The notes below the pieces were generated by a model. It was given only the letters and a program-made list of their open reading frames with translations, was not told where the DNA came from and ran no database searches. A stretch of DNA of 64,000 nt from positions 40,305,503-40,369,502 of the forward strand of contig CP136065.1 of NCBI GenBank assembly GCA_032622095.1, read 5' to 3'. Positions within the stretch are counted from its first letter, which is position 1; every line of letters starts with the position of its first letter. This document shows positions 14,601-27,479 of the stretch, piece by piece. Source of the stretch: Siphonodentalium dalli (taxonomy: Eukaryota; Mollusca; Scaphopoda; Gadilida; Siphonodentaliidae). The translations under genes and the position numbers were made by a program.

Positions 14601-16995
14601 CACTAAGGAGCCCAAACTTTTGCAAATCTTCTTATACTGATGCAGATATTTCCAAAAACACTAGGAGACCTAGAAGTATATACCTTTACAGGACCCAATT
14701 CCAGTTAAATATACCAATTTAACCATTAAAAAAAACAAATATCCCCCATGAATAGAGCCCAAAATCCCAATCAGGTGCCCAAATATTTTTTTCCCATTGC
14801 CTCAAAATATTCTAGAGTGAAATGTGGAATCATTTACAGAATGGGTATAGTCTGAGAGATGGCTGACTCAGAAATATGTTTTCATAGGCACGGGTGCTGT
14901 ATGGTTTTATCATGGGTGCTGTGGGTGTTGGGCTGTCTCAATACCCTTAAAACCCACTGAGGAGCCCAAACTTTGTGCAAACCATTTGCATAGATGCATA
15001 CCTATCCACAAACAACAAAAGTGTTGGAAGTAGATACATATAATGGGTCATATGGCCCAATTCAAGTTAAATATACCAATTTAACTTGAATTGTCATGGG
15101 TGCTGTGGGTGTTGGGCTGTCTCCATACCCTTAAAACCCACTAAGGAGCCCAAACTTTTGCAAATCTTCTTATACTGATGCAGATATTTCCAAAATCACT
15201 AGGAGACCTGGAAGTATATACCTTTACAGGACCCAATTCCAGTTAAATATACCAATTTAACCCTTAAAAAAACAAAATATCCCCCCCTGAATAGAGCCCA
15301 AAATCCCATTCAGGTGCCCAAATATTTTTTTCCCATTGCCTCTATATATTCTAGAGTGAAATGTGGAATCATTTACAGAATGGGTATAGTCTGAGAGATG
15401 GCTGACTCAGAAATATGTTTTCATAGGCACGGGTGCTGTATGGTTTTATCATGGGTGCTGTGGGTGTTGGGCTGTCTCAATACCCTTAAAACCCACTGAG
15501 GAGCCCAAACTTTGTGCAAACCATTTGCATAGATGCATACCTATCCACAAACAACAAAAGTGTTGGAAGTAGATACATATAATGGGTCATATGGCCCAAT
15601 TCAAGTTAAATATACCAATTTAACTTGAATTGTCATGGGTGCTGTGGGTGTTGGGCTGTCTCCATACCCTTAAAACCCACTAAGGAGCCCAAACTTTTGC
15701 AAATCTTCTTATACTGATGCAGATATTTCAAAAATCACTAGGAGACCTAGAAGTATATACCTTTACAGGACCCAATTCCAGTTAAATATACCAATTTAAC
15801 CATTAAAAAAACCAAATATCCCCCCTGAATAGAGCCCAAAATGCCATTCAGGTGCCCAAATATTTTTTTCCCATTGCCTCTATATATTCTAGAGTGAAAT
15901 GTGGAATCATTTACAGAATGGGTATAGTCTGAGAGATGGTTGACTCAGAAATATGTTTTCATAGGCACGGGTGCTGTATGGTTTTATCATGGGTGCTGTG
16001 GGTGTTGGGCTGTCTCAATACCCTTAAAACCCACTGAGGAGCCCAAACTTTGTGCAAACCATTTGCATAGATGCATACCTATCCACAAACAACAAAAGTG
16101 TTGGAAGTAGATACATATAATGGGTCATATGGCCCAATTCAAGTTAAATATACCAATTTAACTTGAATTGTCATGGGTGCTGTGGGTGTTGGACTGTCTC
16201 CATACCCTTAAAACCCACTAAGGAGCCCAAACTTTTGCAAATCTTCTTATACTGATGCAGATATTTCCAAAAACACTAGGAGACCTAGAAGTATATACCT
16301 TTACAGGACCCAATTCCAGTTAAATATACCAATTTAACCATTAAAAAAAACAAATATCCCCCATGAATAGAGCCCAAAATCCCAATCAGGTGCCCAAATA
16401 TTTTTTTCCCATTGCCTCAAAATATTCTAGAGTGAAATGTGGAATCATTTACAGAATGGGTATAGTCTGAGAGATGGCTGACTCAGAAATATGTTTTCAT
16501 AGGCACGGGTGCTGTATGGTTTTATCATGGGTGCTGTGGGTGTTGGGCTGTCTCAATACCCTTAAAACCCACTGAGGAGCCCAAACTTTGTGCAAACCAT
16601 TTGCATAGATGCATACCTATCCACAAACAACAAAAGTGTTGGAAGTAGATACATATAATGGGTCATATGGCCCAATTCAAGTTAAATATACCAATTTAAC
16701 TTGAATTGTCATGGGTGCTGTGGGTGTTGGGCTGTCTCCATACCCTTAAAACCCACTAAGGAGCCCAAACTTTTGCAAATCTTCTTATACTGATGCAGAT
16801 ATTTCCAAAATCACTAGGAGACCTAGAAGTATATACCTTTACAGGACCCAATTCCAGTTAAATATACCAATTTAACCCTTAAAAAAACAAAATATCCCCC
16901 CTGAATAGAGCCCAAAATCCCATTCAGGTGCCCAAATATTTTTTTCCCATTGCCTCTATATATTCTAGAGTGAAATGTGGAATCATTTACAGAAT
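11614..16995. repeat. Trimeric and hexameric higher-order repeat inside the satellite
   Basis: Three monomer types alternate. One carries GATGGTTGACTC (anchors 11076, 12691, 14305, 15920), the next differs at the CTCAAAATATTC site, and the third carries AACCCTTAAAAA (near 12030, 13647, 15260, 16878). The period is 1614-1615 bp. A variant pair, CCTGGAAG with an extra C in the following C-run, occurs only near 11978/12050 and 15210/15282, about 3230 bp apart, so two trimers were themselves duplicated as a six-monomer block. Confidence 0.85.
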
Positions 16996-19850
16996 GGGTA
17001 TAGTCTGAGAGATGGCTGACTCAGAAATATGTTTTCATAGGCACGGGTGCTGTATGGTTTTATCATGGGTGCTGTGGGTGTTGGGCTGTCTCAATACCCT
17101 TAAAACCCACTGAGGAGCCCAAACTTTGTGCAAACCATTTGCATAGATGCATACCTATCCACAAACAACAAAAGTGTTGGAAGTAGATACATATAATGGG
17201 TCATATGGCCCAATTCAAGTTAAATATACCAATTTAACTTGAATTGTCATGGGTGTTGGGCTGTCTCCATACCCTTAAAACCCACTAAGGAGCCCAAACT
17301 TTTGCAAATCTTCTTATACTGATGCAGATATTTCCAAAAACACTAGGAGACCTAGAAGTATATACCTTTACAGGACCCAATTCCAGTTAAATATACCAAT
17401 TTAACCATTAAAAAAAACAAATATCCCCCATGAATAGAGCCCAAAATCCCATTCAGGTGCCCAAATATTTTTTTCCCATTGCCTCAAAATATTCTAGAGT
17501 GAAATGTGGAATCATTTACAGAATGGGTATAGTCTGAGAGATGGCTGACTCAGAAATATGTTTTCATAGGCACGGGTGCTGTATGGTTTTATCATGGGTG
17601 CTGTGGGTGTTGGGCTGTCTCAATACCCTTAAAACCCACTGAGGAGCCCAAACTTTGTGCAAACCATTTGCATAGATGCATACCTATCCACAAACAACAA
17701 AAGTGTTGGAAGTAGATACATATAATGGGTCATATGGCCCAATTCAAGTTAAATATACCAATTTAACTTGAATTGTCATGGGTGTTGGGCTGTCTCCATA
17801 CCCTTAAAACCCACTAAGGAGCCCAAACTTTTGCAAATCTTCTTATACTGATGCAGATATTTCCAAAATCACTAGGAGACCTAGAAGTATATACCTTTAC
17901 AGGTCCCAATTCCAGTTAAATATACCAATTTAACCATTAAAAAAACCAAATATCCCCCCTGAATAGAGCCCAAAATCCCATTCAGGTGCCCAAATATTTT
18001 TTCCCCATTGCCTCTATATATTCTAGAGTGAAATGTGGAATCATTTACAGAATGGGTATAGTCTGAGAGATGGCTGACTCAGAAATATGTTTTCATAGGC
18101 ACGGGTGCTGTATGGTTTTATCATGGGTGCTGTGGGTGTTGGGCTGTCTCAATACCCTTAAAACCCACTGAGGAGCCCAAACTTTGTGCAAACCGTTTGC
18201 ATAGATGCATACCTATCCACAAACAACAAAAGTGTTGGAAGTAGATACATATAATTGGTCATATGGCCCAATTCAAGTTAAATATACCAATTTAACTTGA
18301 ATTGTCATGGGTGCTGTGGGTGTTGGACTGTCTCCATACCCTTAAAACCCACTAAGGAGCCCAAACTTTTGCAAATCTTCTTATACTGATGCAGATATTT
18401 CCAAAAACACTAGGAGACCTAGAAGTATATACCTTTACAGGACCCAATTCCAGTTAAATATACCAATTTAACCATTAAAAAAAACAAATATCCCCCACGA
18501 ATAGAGCCCAAAATCCCATTCAGGTGCCCAAATATTTTTTTCCCATTGCCTCAAAATATTCTAGAGTGAAATGTGGAATCATTTACAGAATGGGTATAGT
18601 CTGAGAGATGGCTGACTCAGAAATATGTTTTCATAGGCACGGGTGCTGTATGGTTTTATCATGGGTGCTGTGGGTGTTGGGCTGTCTCAATACCCTTAAA
18701 ACCCACTGAGGAGCCCAAACTTTGTGCAAACCATTTGCATAGATGCATACCTATCCACAAACAACAAAAGTGTTGGAAGTAGATACATATAATGGGTCAT
18801 ATGGCCCAATTCAAGTTAAATATACCAATTTAACTTGAATTGTCATGGGTGCTGTGGGTGTTGGGCTGTCTCCATACCCTTAAAACCCACTAAGGAGCCC
18901 AAACTTTTGCAAATCTTCTTATACGGATGCAGATATTTCCAAAATCACTAGGAGACCTAGAAGTATATACCTTTACAGGACCCAATTCCAGTTAAATATA
19001 CCAATTTAACCATTAAAAAAACCAAATATCCCCCCTGAATAGAGCCCAAAATCCCATTCAGGTGCCCAAATATTTTTTTCCCATTGCCTCTATATATTCT
19101 AGAGTGAAATGTGGAATCATTTACAGAATGGGTATAGTCTGAGAGATGGCTGACTCAGAAATATGTTTTCATAGGCACGGGTGCTGTATGGTTTTATCAT
19201 GGGTGCTGTGGGTGTTGGGCTGTCTCAATACCCTTAAAACCCACCGAGGAGCCCAAACTTTGTGCAAACCATTTGCATAGATGCATACCTATCCACAAAC
19301 AACAAAAGTGTTGGAAGTAGATACATATAATGGGTCATATGGCCCAATTCAAGTTAAATATACCAATTTAACTTGAATTGTCATGGGTGCTGTGGTTGTT
19401 GGGCTGTCTCCATACCCTTAAAACCCACTAAGGAGCCCAAACTTTTGCAAATCTTCTTATACTGATGCAGATATTTCCAAAATCACTAGGAGACCTAGAA
19501 GTATATACCTTTACAGGTCCCAATTCCAGTTAAATATACCAATTTAACCATTAAAAAAACCAAATATCCCCCCTGTATAGAGCTCAAAATCCCATTCAGG
19601 TGCCCAAATATTTTTTTCCCATTGGCTCTATATATTCTAGAGTGAAATGTGGAATCATTTACAGAATGGGTATAGTCTGAGAGATGGCTGACTCAGAAAT
19701 ATGTTTTCATAGGCACGGGTGCTGTATGGTTTTATCATGGGTGCTGTGGGTGTTGGGCAGTCTCCATACCCTTAAAACCCACTGCGGAGCCCAAACTTTA
19801 TGCAAACTATTTGCATAGATGCATACCTATCCACAAACAACAACAACAGT

Positions 19851-20600
19851 GTCTATAGTATAGTATTTGAGGAGCATTGCCATTATGGAATTTATTCTCT
19901 CATTTGTCAACTATTTACAGCTTATTTTTTTATATAAATAACTAAACACCTTATGAGATGTCAGGAAAATAATGATATATTATTGTGACCCATTATAGGT
20001 ATATAACTGTAAGGAAACACAGATTTATAAAACTTTAGTCATGTTATCTGAGAGATAGATGTCTTTGTTAGCTATTCTGGTCATTACTGTATACTGTTAT
20101 TCTGAAATTACGATCTTGCGCCGTTGCGCATGCCCGCCCGGATGTTTACATTATTAGCGGTGTTTGTATACAATCGGTTTGTTATGGGTGGGTGGTTGGT
20201 CTCCGAGCTCGAGCTTTATGTCTCTCAAACTAGTAACTATGTTTAGTCTTTGTTTCCGGTTTGGAAAATCAAAAAACGTTTCTTCTTCTTTGGAAGAAAG
20301 CTACTATTTTACTCCAAAATAACAGTGATCAGGGCTCAAATACTACATATTTATATGTACTCTATAAGCCTATAGTATTTAAAATTACATGGAGCTTTTA
20401 ACTTAAGGAATTTTTGTTTATACTTAATTTTAACCTGCCAAATGACTTGGACTTCCGTTTAATGTAAAATCAAGTGACTTCAGCGCTTGGTATAAATGAG
20501 TATAGTGTGCGTGGGGGCACCAAACATGTGCGGATGTCCTACAAGGTGATTTTTAAGACACAGGTAGTCATTGTGGACACGGGCATACATTTAACAATAA
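19851..20600. other. Intergenic between satellite and LINE remnant
   Basis: GTGACCCATTATAGGTAT at 19985 is an inverted match to the satellite-edge sequence at about 2871-2889, a small inverted scrap of the satellite. The rest (CpG-bearing, around 20110-20160) has no recognised gene. The open frame from 20474 is not protein-like until it meets the LINE remnant. Confidence 0.45.
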
Positions 20601-20639
20601 CAAACAGTACTATCATGATGGAATATCTTTTTGCAACCC

Positions 20640-22149
20640 GACATAGGTCGGTGTTGCCTTCCTTGACTCCAAGAAAGCCTTTGATAAAGTATGGCACACT
20701 GGCCTCCTGTACAAATTCATTCAGCTCGGATTTTCGCCACACTTTGTCAGTTTGTTGGAGAACATCCATTCGGATGTGACTAGCAAAGTACTATATGACG
20801 GCCGCATGTCGCAAAGTTTCAAAATACTGCAATCTACTCGACAAGGTGGCGTTCTGTCACCTCTCTGCTATCTCGTCTTCATAAACGACCTACTTAACGA
20901 ACTAGCAACTTCTCCATACGGACTAAGAATCTGCAATATCCCATGTGGCGCTCCTACTACTGCCGACGACATCGCTCTTCTGTCGCTATCGAATCCGGTC
21001 TAGAATCCTTGTAGAACATATGTGTGAAATATAGCAGGCGGTGGCGATTCGAATTCTCCTCCACGAAGAGCAAAATTGTTGTATTCAACGAGAATAAAAA
21101 CTCATATGACCGCTCGGGAAGGATATGGAGGATGGGCAATCAAACTATTCAGGAAGTTACAGAATGTGCCCATCTTGGTTTAATTCAGGACAAGTTTGCG
21201 AAGCAGGTCAATTCCGCCTCTTCTGTGTCGACAAAAATGAGGAACAACTTTTTCAATATCATGGGTAACAAACTTATGAAATCCACTACACCCATCACCA
21301 TGACAAATGTCCTCAAAACTGTTGTTCTACCGAGAGCTCTCTACGGTGTCGAGGTGGTTCCTTTTTATCAAAGTTCCGCCATCACCATTATGAACAAAGC
21401 CGCCAGAACATGTCTCAAATACGCACAATCCCTCCCAAAACGAGCGTCAACTAGGCTATCGCTAGGTCTTCTTGGATTTCTACCAATTGAATATCAACTG
21501 CATATCAAAAAACTTTGCTTTATGGGACGTCTTATCCATCTACCGTTCGGCCATCAATTACCATTACGACTGTTTGTCCTGAAAGCACACCTCTACATGC
21601 AGACTATACAGTCGCTCCAGTGGTTTTGTACAGGAAATGTTCTCCATATTAGCCAAATACGATCTTTTGAACTATTTGAACGACTACCTGGACATTGGGG
21701 TCTTCCCAAAACTGTCAACGTGGATAACTCTTGTGAAGGCAGCTGTCAGGGGAACGTTCATTTCCTCGTGGCAGACCAAAGTTTCGTCCGATCCATCCTT
21801 GCGAATTCTGTGGAAAGTTCACCCTAATCCCCTATCAAACTGGGCAGTCTGGAAACTTCTCCATGGAAACGCTCACATGTTGAAATATCTCAAAAACTTA
21901 GTACTGCTTCTCAACAGGACTACCTATGCCAACAATTTAGTGTGTCATCTCTGCAGCGAAGTGTACTCGAACGAAATCGACCACGCCATGTTCGTATGCT
22001 CTTCTCCAGCCGCACTCATTATTAGAAACTCTTTTTGGGAAGGGATTATCTCTTGTTTCGGCATACCTGAATATTTTCACCTTGCGTCGATAGCCAGAGA
22101 TGACCTGGTAGCAACCCTTCTCGGAAGTTCTCTGGAAACCCTAACATAA
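20640..22149 (+). pseudogene. Non-LTR retrotransposon reverse transcriptase, decayed copy 1
   Basis: Plus-strand frames give RT motifs in order: motif A as FLDSKKAFDKVWH (about 20655), motif B as RQGGVLSPL (about 20840), and motif C altered to TADD (about 20960) instead of the usual YADD. Downstream, RRWRFEFSSTKSKIVVF (21039) and LGLLGFLPIEYQ (about 21465) are typical of the thumb and post-RT region of LINE polyproteins. A CHLC...H...C cluster near 21945-22000 resembles the C-terminal cysteine motif. A TAG at 21001 and frame changes near 21010 and 21620 break it, and the endonuclease and 5' part are missing. The clade cannot be fixed by eye. This is a dead retrotransposon fragment, not a host gene. 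Confidence 0.9.
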
Positions 22150-23440
22150 CACATATCTCACTGCCTCAAGGTACTATATTCTGCGAAGTTCCTGTACGTT
22201 CTCAGCACAATGATAAGGAATGGCGTACAGCAACCCGTGTCTCGTCCATTGTAATTATCTTCTCAACACCCACGCATGTTGTAACGACTAACTGTCATAT
22301 CTGTTGGACAAATAAGATTTTCCTGCAACAAAAGCTGTTGTGAACATTCAAATGCATATATGCTTCACTCTCGTGGTTTCCAACACCTCTCCATACTTGT
22401 ATATAACGGCCCACCACATTGGTCAGGGGAGCCCACTTTAATCCAACTGTATATATATGCCATGTGTATCGATCTCTCCTACACTTGGAGGTAATAAAGA
22501 TATCTCTCTTGAGTGTTTCAGTTGCTCATACTCACTCATTCTATACTTCTTAGAGAGCCTCTACAAGCATCCAGGTGTCCATGTGCATTGGATAATTAAC
22601 TCGCATGAGCTAGTTAGCACAAATTTGATTTGCCCATCAGTGGTATTATTCCAGGGTGGTTGGTCAATGTTGGCTTGGCAGTATTCAGGCGATTACGACA
22701 TAACATTAGTAATCACACATAAATTTAAAATCACATACACAGTTTTCTAGTACTTATGGCTGTTGAGACATTGTCGAACAGTGTTCGGGATCTTTTTTGG
22801 GGTAAATAGAACAATATGGTTGGCGTTTTGTTGACTATTTTGCGGTTTAGTTTTTACCTCTAAGATATTTCTTCAGTTTTGCTGGAGTTATTGTAAATTC
22901 TTCGCTTGGTTACTTATAAGGCTGTTCGCGGAACCAGGGGTAGTTTCTTGCACTTAAGCCGTTTTGACAAACCATTAGCTTTTAAAATCTTTTCGTCATA
23001 TTGGTAACAATATTTTACTACGGTACATGGGACTTAACACATGTATATATTGATCAACCTTATACATATTACCAGTACTCCCGAACATTATTTTCACCTG
23101 ATCAGTTGATATTTACTTCTTCACCTTGCATGCCGGGACACGCCACTTTATCTATAAAGTGTATGCTACCATATATACTTGTAGTTTATTAAATTTAAAA
23201 GTAATTATATCTAAGGCAGTTATAATATCTGTTTTCTCTTAGGGCATGTTTCTTCCAGGAACATTGAGGCCTCGACTTGTTGGTGACACAATTTATATGA
23301 AAATTTTACTCTGCCTTTTCAGTCAGCATTATTCAAATTTCCGGTTTAAAACACGGTTACACAAGTATACTTGGCACGAGGTGTATACTGGTCGTTTATT
23401 AGTGTATAGATAATGCTACCTTTTCAGCGTTGCAGTATAG
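22150..23440. other. Intergenic, possibly LINE 3' UTR at its start
   Basis: About 22150-22330 may be the 3' UTR of the LINE remnant, but I see no tail repeat that marks the end. The rest is AT-rich and contains only short unremarkable frames. Confidence 0.35.
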
Positions 23441-24060
23441 CCATCTGGTTATTGTGCAATGGTTTATAACCAGGCGGTTATTATTATCGTTTATAATCAT
23501 TTGGCTACTATACATGCGTTTATCATTCCATGTTTATGGAAGTGGTTTGATATAGTTCCTTTAATTTACAGGTGTATTTATAAATATATTATCTTACAGG
23601 CTCAGGCTTCCTAAATACATATTCTTTCACAGGAGGTTTTCCAAATCCACTATACGTTTATAACGAAATGGTTATTATGTAATCGTCTGTTGCTGATGGG
23701 TAATTATGTGTATGCCTGTATGGTACGTGTACATAACTCTTCGGTTATGGTGCACATATTTGTGGCTGGAAGTTTATAAATATGTGGTTATTGGGCACAC
23801 GTTTATGATTGCGTTATGAACTTATGGTACATACATTTATAACGGTTCGGTTATTATATGCATACATGTATGTTTCGGCCTTCGTGGTCATTGTGCACAC
23901 ATATATAACTTTAAGTTTATGAAAACGGGTTTTAGGCCCACATTATGACAGTGGATGTTATATATTCGTATAACTCTTTGGTTCTTGTGCATACGTCATA
24001 TAACTCCAATTGTATTATGCATACATGTACGTGCGCTGGTTGCGTTAATACGCATGTTTA
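23440..24060. repeat. Degenerate tandem repeat of GGTTATT / TTATAAC / GCATACAT words
   Basis: Words like GGTTATTGTGCA, TTATAAC and GCATACATGTA recur irregularly every 45-75 bp. The copies are too diverged to set a firm period. The word series stops before the next repeat block. Confidence 0.5.
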
Positions 24061-24109
24061 CGAGTTAGTCTTGTTTTGCTCAAATATTCCACCTTGGAGC
24101 TGTTTCTCT

Positions 24110-24386
24110 ATTACAGGTAGCTTTCTAAAATATATTATTGTACAGGCTCTTTCTACATATATTATCTTACAGGGGGCTTTCTAACTATATTGGTTTACAT
24201 GTTGCATGTTAAATATCTAATATTTTACCAAATTTAGTTTTCTTCAAAAATATTACTTTGCCTTGACGGGTGGTTCTCTACAGATCAATCCTTTGTTTTT
24301 GGTGGCATTACATATATACATATTTCACAGGTTGACCTCTTCACATATTATTTTACAGGAGGTGTTCTAAGTATTTTACCTGAGTA
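24110..24386. repeat. Degenerate short repeat with TATTATTTTACAGG words (left part)
   Basis: ATATATTATTGTACAGG, ATATATTATCTTACAGG and CATATTATTTTACAGG recur with CTTTCTAA or TTCTAAGT after them. The same words begin near 23590 and resume beyond the next LINE at about 25905-26180, so the LINE interrupts the array. Each unit looks like a 3' splice site, which is probably chance. Confidence 0.55.
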
Positions 24387-24387
24387 A

Positions 24388-25903
24388 CGCCGCTACTGAA
24401 GAAACCAGGGTTTGATGTCGAGGTCCTAAGTAACTACCGACCGGTTTCAATCCTCTCTTTTATTTCAAAGCTGATAGAGAGGGTTGTTTCCAAACAACTC
24501 CGCGAATACTTGTCGTCCACTGGCTTGTCGGAAGTGTTTCAATCTGCCTATCGTCCAAATAGCAGCACTGAGACTGCACTTCTTCGGGTCCAAAACGACT
24601 TGCTTATGTCAATGGATCAAAGGGAAGTGTCATGCTTGGTGTTACTGGACCTCAGTGCCGCCTTCGACACCATCGACCACGCTGTGCTATTGGAGAGACT
24701 TGAAAACAGACTCGGTGTGACTGGTGTAGCCTTAGATTGGTTTAGGTCATATCTGAACGGCCGTACATTGAGTGTCACAGTGAACAACGTTCACTCGGAT
24801 GTTTTTGCACTTAAGTACGGTGTGCCACAGGGGTCGGTGCTTGGACCCATGCTCTATGTGATCTACGTCCTACCGCTGGGGGCATAATCCGTCATCATGG
24901 ACTGAATTTTCACTTTTACGCGGATGATTCCCAACTCTACGTTCATTTCAACCCTGGTTGTGATATTCCAGCCAGAGAATCCCTAGAGCACTGTGTATCC
25001 GATATTAAAATCTGGATGACTGATAATTTCCTTAAGTTGAATCCTGACAAAACTGAACTGATATATATCGGGTTATCGCATCAGTTGCAGAAAGCAACTA
25101 CCCACGATATTGTGCTTGGAGATAGTGCAGTCTCTAAGTCGACTATGGTCCGCAACCTGGGGTATATGATGGATGACAATCTATCTGCGGAGGCGCATGT
25201 AATGCAAGTTTGCAGATTGGCATATTGTCACCTGAGAAATATCAGCAGGGTGCGAAATGTGGTCGACGAAGAGACGGCCAAACAACTCGTACATGCATTT
25301 ATCACAAGCCGTATAGACTACTGTAACTCACTTTTATTTGGTTGCAACACATACCTTATTCGGAAACTTCAGCTTGTACAAAACTGTGCTGCTAGGATTG
25401 TTACCAAAACAAAGAAATTTGATAACATCACTCCAATTTTAGCTAAATTACATTGGCTTCCCGTTGAGCAGAGGATCCATTTTTAGGTCTTGCTTTTCTC
25501 TTATAAGTGTTTAAATAATCTGGCACCATCGTACTTGTCGGATCTCATTCAGCGCTATCAACCCGTCAGACCCCTCAGGTCCGCCAAGGCAAATCAACTT
25601 GTCTATAAACCTGGGGATCTGGTTACATGCGGCGATCGCGCTTTTTCTGTGGCTGGCCCAAAGCTGTGGAATCTACTTCCTGATCACTTAAGGATTCCAC
25701 AAACCATAAATGAGTTCAAATCCGCACTTAAAACCCACCTGTTTGAAGTGGCATTTGGTCCTCGGCCCACATTGCGTAAAGTTAAGAAATAGCCGCAGTT
25801 TATGTTGTATATCTGTATTGTGTTGTATATGTTTTATGTGTATATTGTTAAGTCCGAGAGCACATTTGTGGAGTCCGACTATAAACCTTATTATTATTAT
25901 TAT
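24388..25903 (+). pseudogene. 5'-truncated non-LTR retrotransposon, copy 2 (RT plus 3' tail)
   Basis: The sequence enters directly in the RT fingers (SNYRPVSILSFISKLIE, about 24430). It then has ETALLRVQNDLL, motif A as LLDLSAAFDTIDH (about 24645), motif B as GVPQGSVLGP (about 24820) and motif C as FYADDSQLY (about 24915). The C-terminal part includes RIDYCNSLLFG (25310) and the GDRAFSVAGPKLWN block (25630). A frame change near 24880 and a TAG at 25484 inactivate it. It ends after a short 3' UTR with an ATT microsatellite (25887-25901), typical of CR1/L2/Jockey-like LINEs. No clear target duplication was found. Confidence 0.93.
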
Positions 25904-25904
25904 G

Positions 25905-26180
25905 ATTCAGCAGGTGGCTTGCTCAATATTTATTACAGGTAGCCATCTAAAGATTTCATTCTCATTGGTGACTTAATAGATATGTTAGGTCACAGGTGGC
26001 ATCCTCATATATGCCATATGCATGCTGTTTTATAAACATATTATTTTACAGGTGTTTTATTTCTGCATATATTATAGCACCCTTGGCTTTATCAATATCT
26101 TATTATACATGTGCCTAACTACATTCCTTCATAGGTGGCATTATACATATATTAGGTAATTGTTCATGCCATTAGTTTAG
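25905..26180. repeat. Degenerate short repeat with TTACAGGT words (right part)
   Basis: TATTTATTACAGGTAGCCATCTAA, split across about 25927-25950, and CATATTATTTTACAGGTG near 26037 continue the array seen before the LINE at 24388. The LINE therefore landed inside it. Confidence 0.5.
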
Positions 26181-27100
26181 GGCCGCAGTAATTCACCATA
26201 CGATAGGAACTTTGCACTTTCATTAATATCCTGGGCACATTATTACATGGATTGTCATGGACTAGTTAATTGCCTTCTTGAGTTTCAATCCATTCAATCG
26301 TCATTCCTAGAATACTTACATTTTATCACATGTTGTCAGTAGTACATGTACCTATGGTAGCAATTGAGTAACAAATATTACTTTAAATCCTTATTAATTT
26401 CACTACCTATATTCTTTCAGCGTACCGCTATTTGTTTATTACCAGTTAATATTTAAAGTATTACTCGCTTCGTTGTTTACCATAAATTTGGTTCCTAATT
26501 CAATTCTTCAAATTCAAAATGATACGTGGGTTTAAGCTTTTAACTTTAACCGTGGCAATTCGGGTTGGCAACATCGTGATCTTGGGACTGAAGTCCCTAC
26601 ATTATATATCTGAAGGATGCGGTCCATTTAAATTATCATAACATCTTTACTCGGCGTTGGTGCACGAGGCTGCGTAATTTCCTTTCTTTCTTACCACATT
26701 GGGTGAATTTCTCATTCCAGTGTTGCGATCATCGTAAATATATTGTCCGTGATTTGCGATATCTCTGCCATCAAATTATAACAGGAAAACCATAGTCCGT
26801 AATGGTGCCGCACTCACAATCATATATATTAGATAACCACGGTTGTACTTTCTGAATAAAACATCTATTGGTTTCCGGATGACCAACTCATAGAATTAAT
26901 CGCTTTGCACTTCTTGGCATTCGAACAACAATTGTGACCCATTTTGTAAACAAAATGCCCATGCGCCCACAGTATAACAAGAATCCGCGAACCATCAATT
27001 ACTTCTGTTCCGTTGGGGGTTGTCGAACCATGCGAATTACGTCCCTTTTGGGACCAAGCTAAAACCAATGCGTTATCAGGGCACGGTTAAAGTGTGCGCT
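26180..27100. other. Intergenic, nothing firm recognised
   Basis: The sequence is mixed in composition, without repeats clear enough to define and without protein-like frames. The 67-codon frame at 26865-27068 matches nothing known to me. Confidence 0.35.
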
Positions 27101-27109
27101 TGTCTGCCT

Positions 27110-27479
27110 ATCACGGTGGATACGTCGGCAATAGCAATTGACGAATCTCAAATTTATTACATATTATACATGTAGACGTTTAAATCGCTGTCAGCATAGC
27201 CATTTCCGTTTTACAGGACTTAAAAGCTGATGAGTATCAGAATCATGAATCTCAATTTTCTGAAACAGCTGATTCGCTGTAGAAAGAGTACAATTTGATT
27301 CTTGCAAAACATTTTGGGGTTTAGGCTTGTTTTCTGTGCTAGCCACTTGCACGTTCAATTGCTGTCAGACGTTTGCGCGCCTTTTTCTTTTTTGAGAGGG
27401 CTATCCCATCATGGTTGGCTCGTTGTTGATAGCAATTTGCTGCGATTTCTCAATTATTACACCATACATCTGTTTAAAT
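27110..27479. repeat. Degenerate 189-bp repeat family, left part
   Basis: The order GGCAATAGCAATT, CAAATTTATTACA, CATAGCCATTTCCGTTTTAC and GCACGTTCAATTGCTGTCAG matches the units at 29559-30110. A LINE insertion with target duplication separates the two blocks. Confidence 0.55.

Larger units (their letters stand above)
3036..19850. repeat. Satellite DNA, 538-bp monomer, about 31 full copies plus a partial one
   Basis: The anchor GGGTATAGTCTGAGAGATGG recurs at 3036, 3572, 4110, 4648, 5177, 5706, 6243 and so on to 19668. Spacing is nearly always 538 bp; it is 529 bp for the monomers starting at 4648, 5177, 8933, 16996 and 17525, and 539 bp for those at 11614 and 14843. All copies share one orientation and most are nearly identical. 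Each monomer contains two related halves, since GGGTGCTGTGGGTGTTGGG occurs twice 184 bp apart, plus a unique tail with TCTATATATTCTAGAGTGAA. Stops fall in every frame, so no long protein is encoded over 17 kb. The right end decays after the CCACAAACAACAA word near 19840. A centromeric or heterochromatic role is possible but not shown. Confidence 0.97.

Noticed and set aside
3036-19850. CRISPR-like regular spacing in the long array
   Set aside because: The repeats are contiguous 538-bp monomers without unique spacers, in a eukaryotic setting.
20474-20640. Start of the plus-strand frame as a new gene before the LINE
   Set aside because: The protein-like part begins only at the RT motif A region, in another frame. 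The first part is probably decayed LINE or unrelated DNA.
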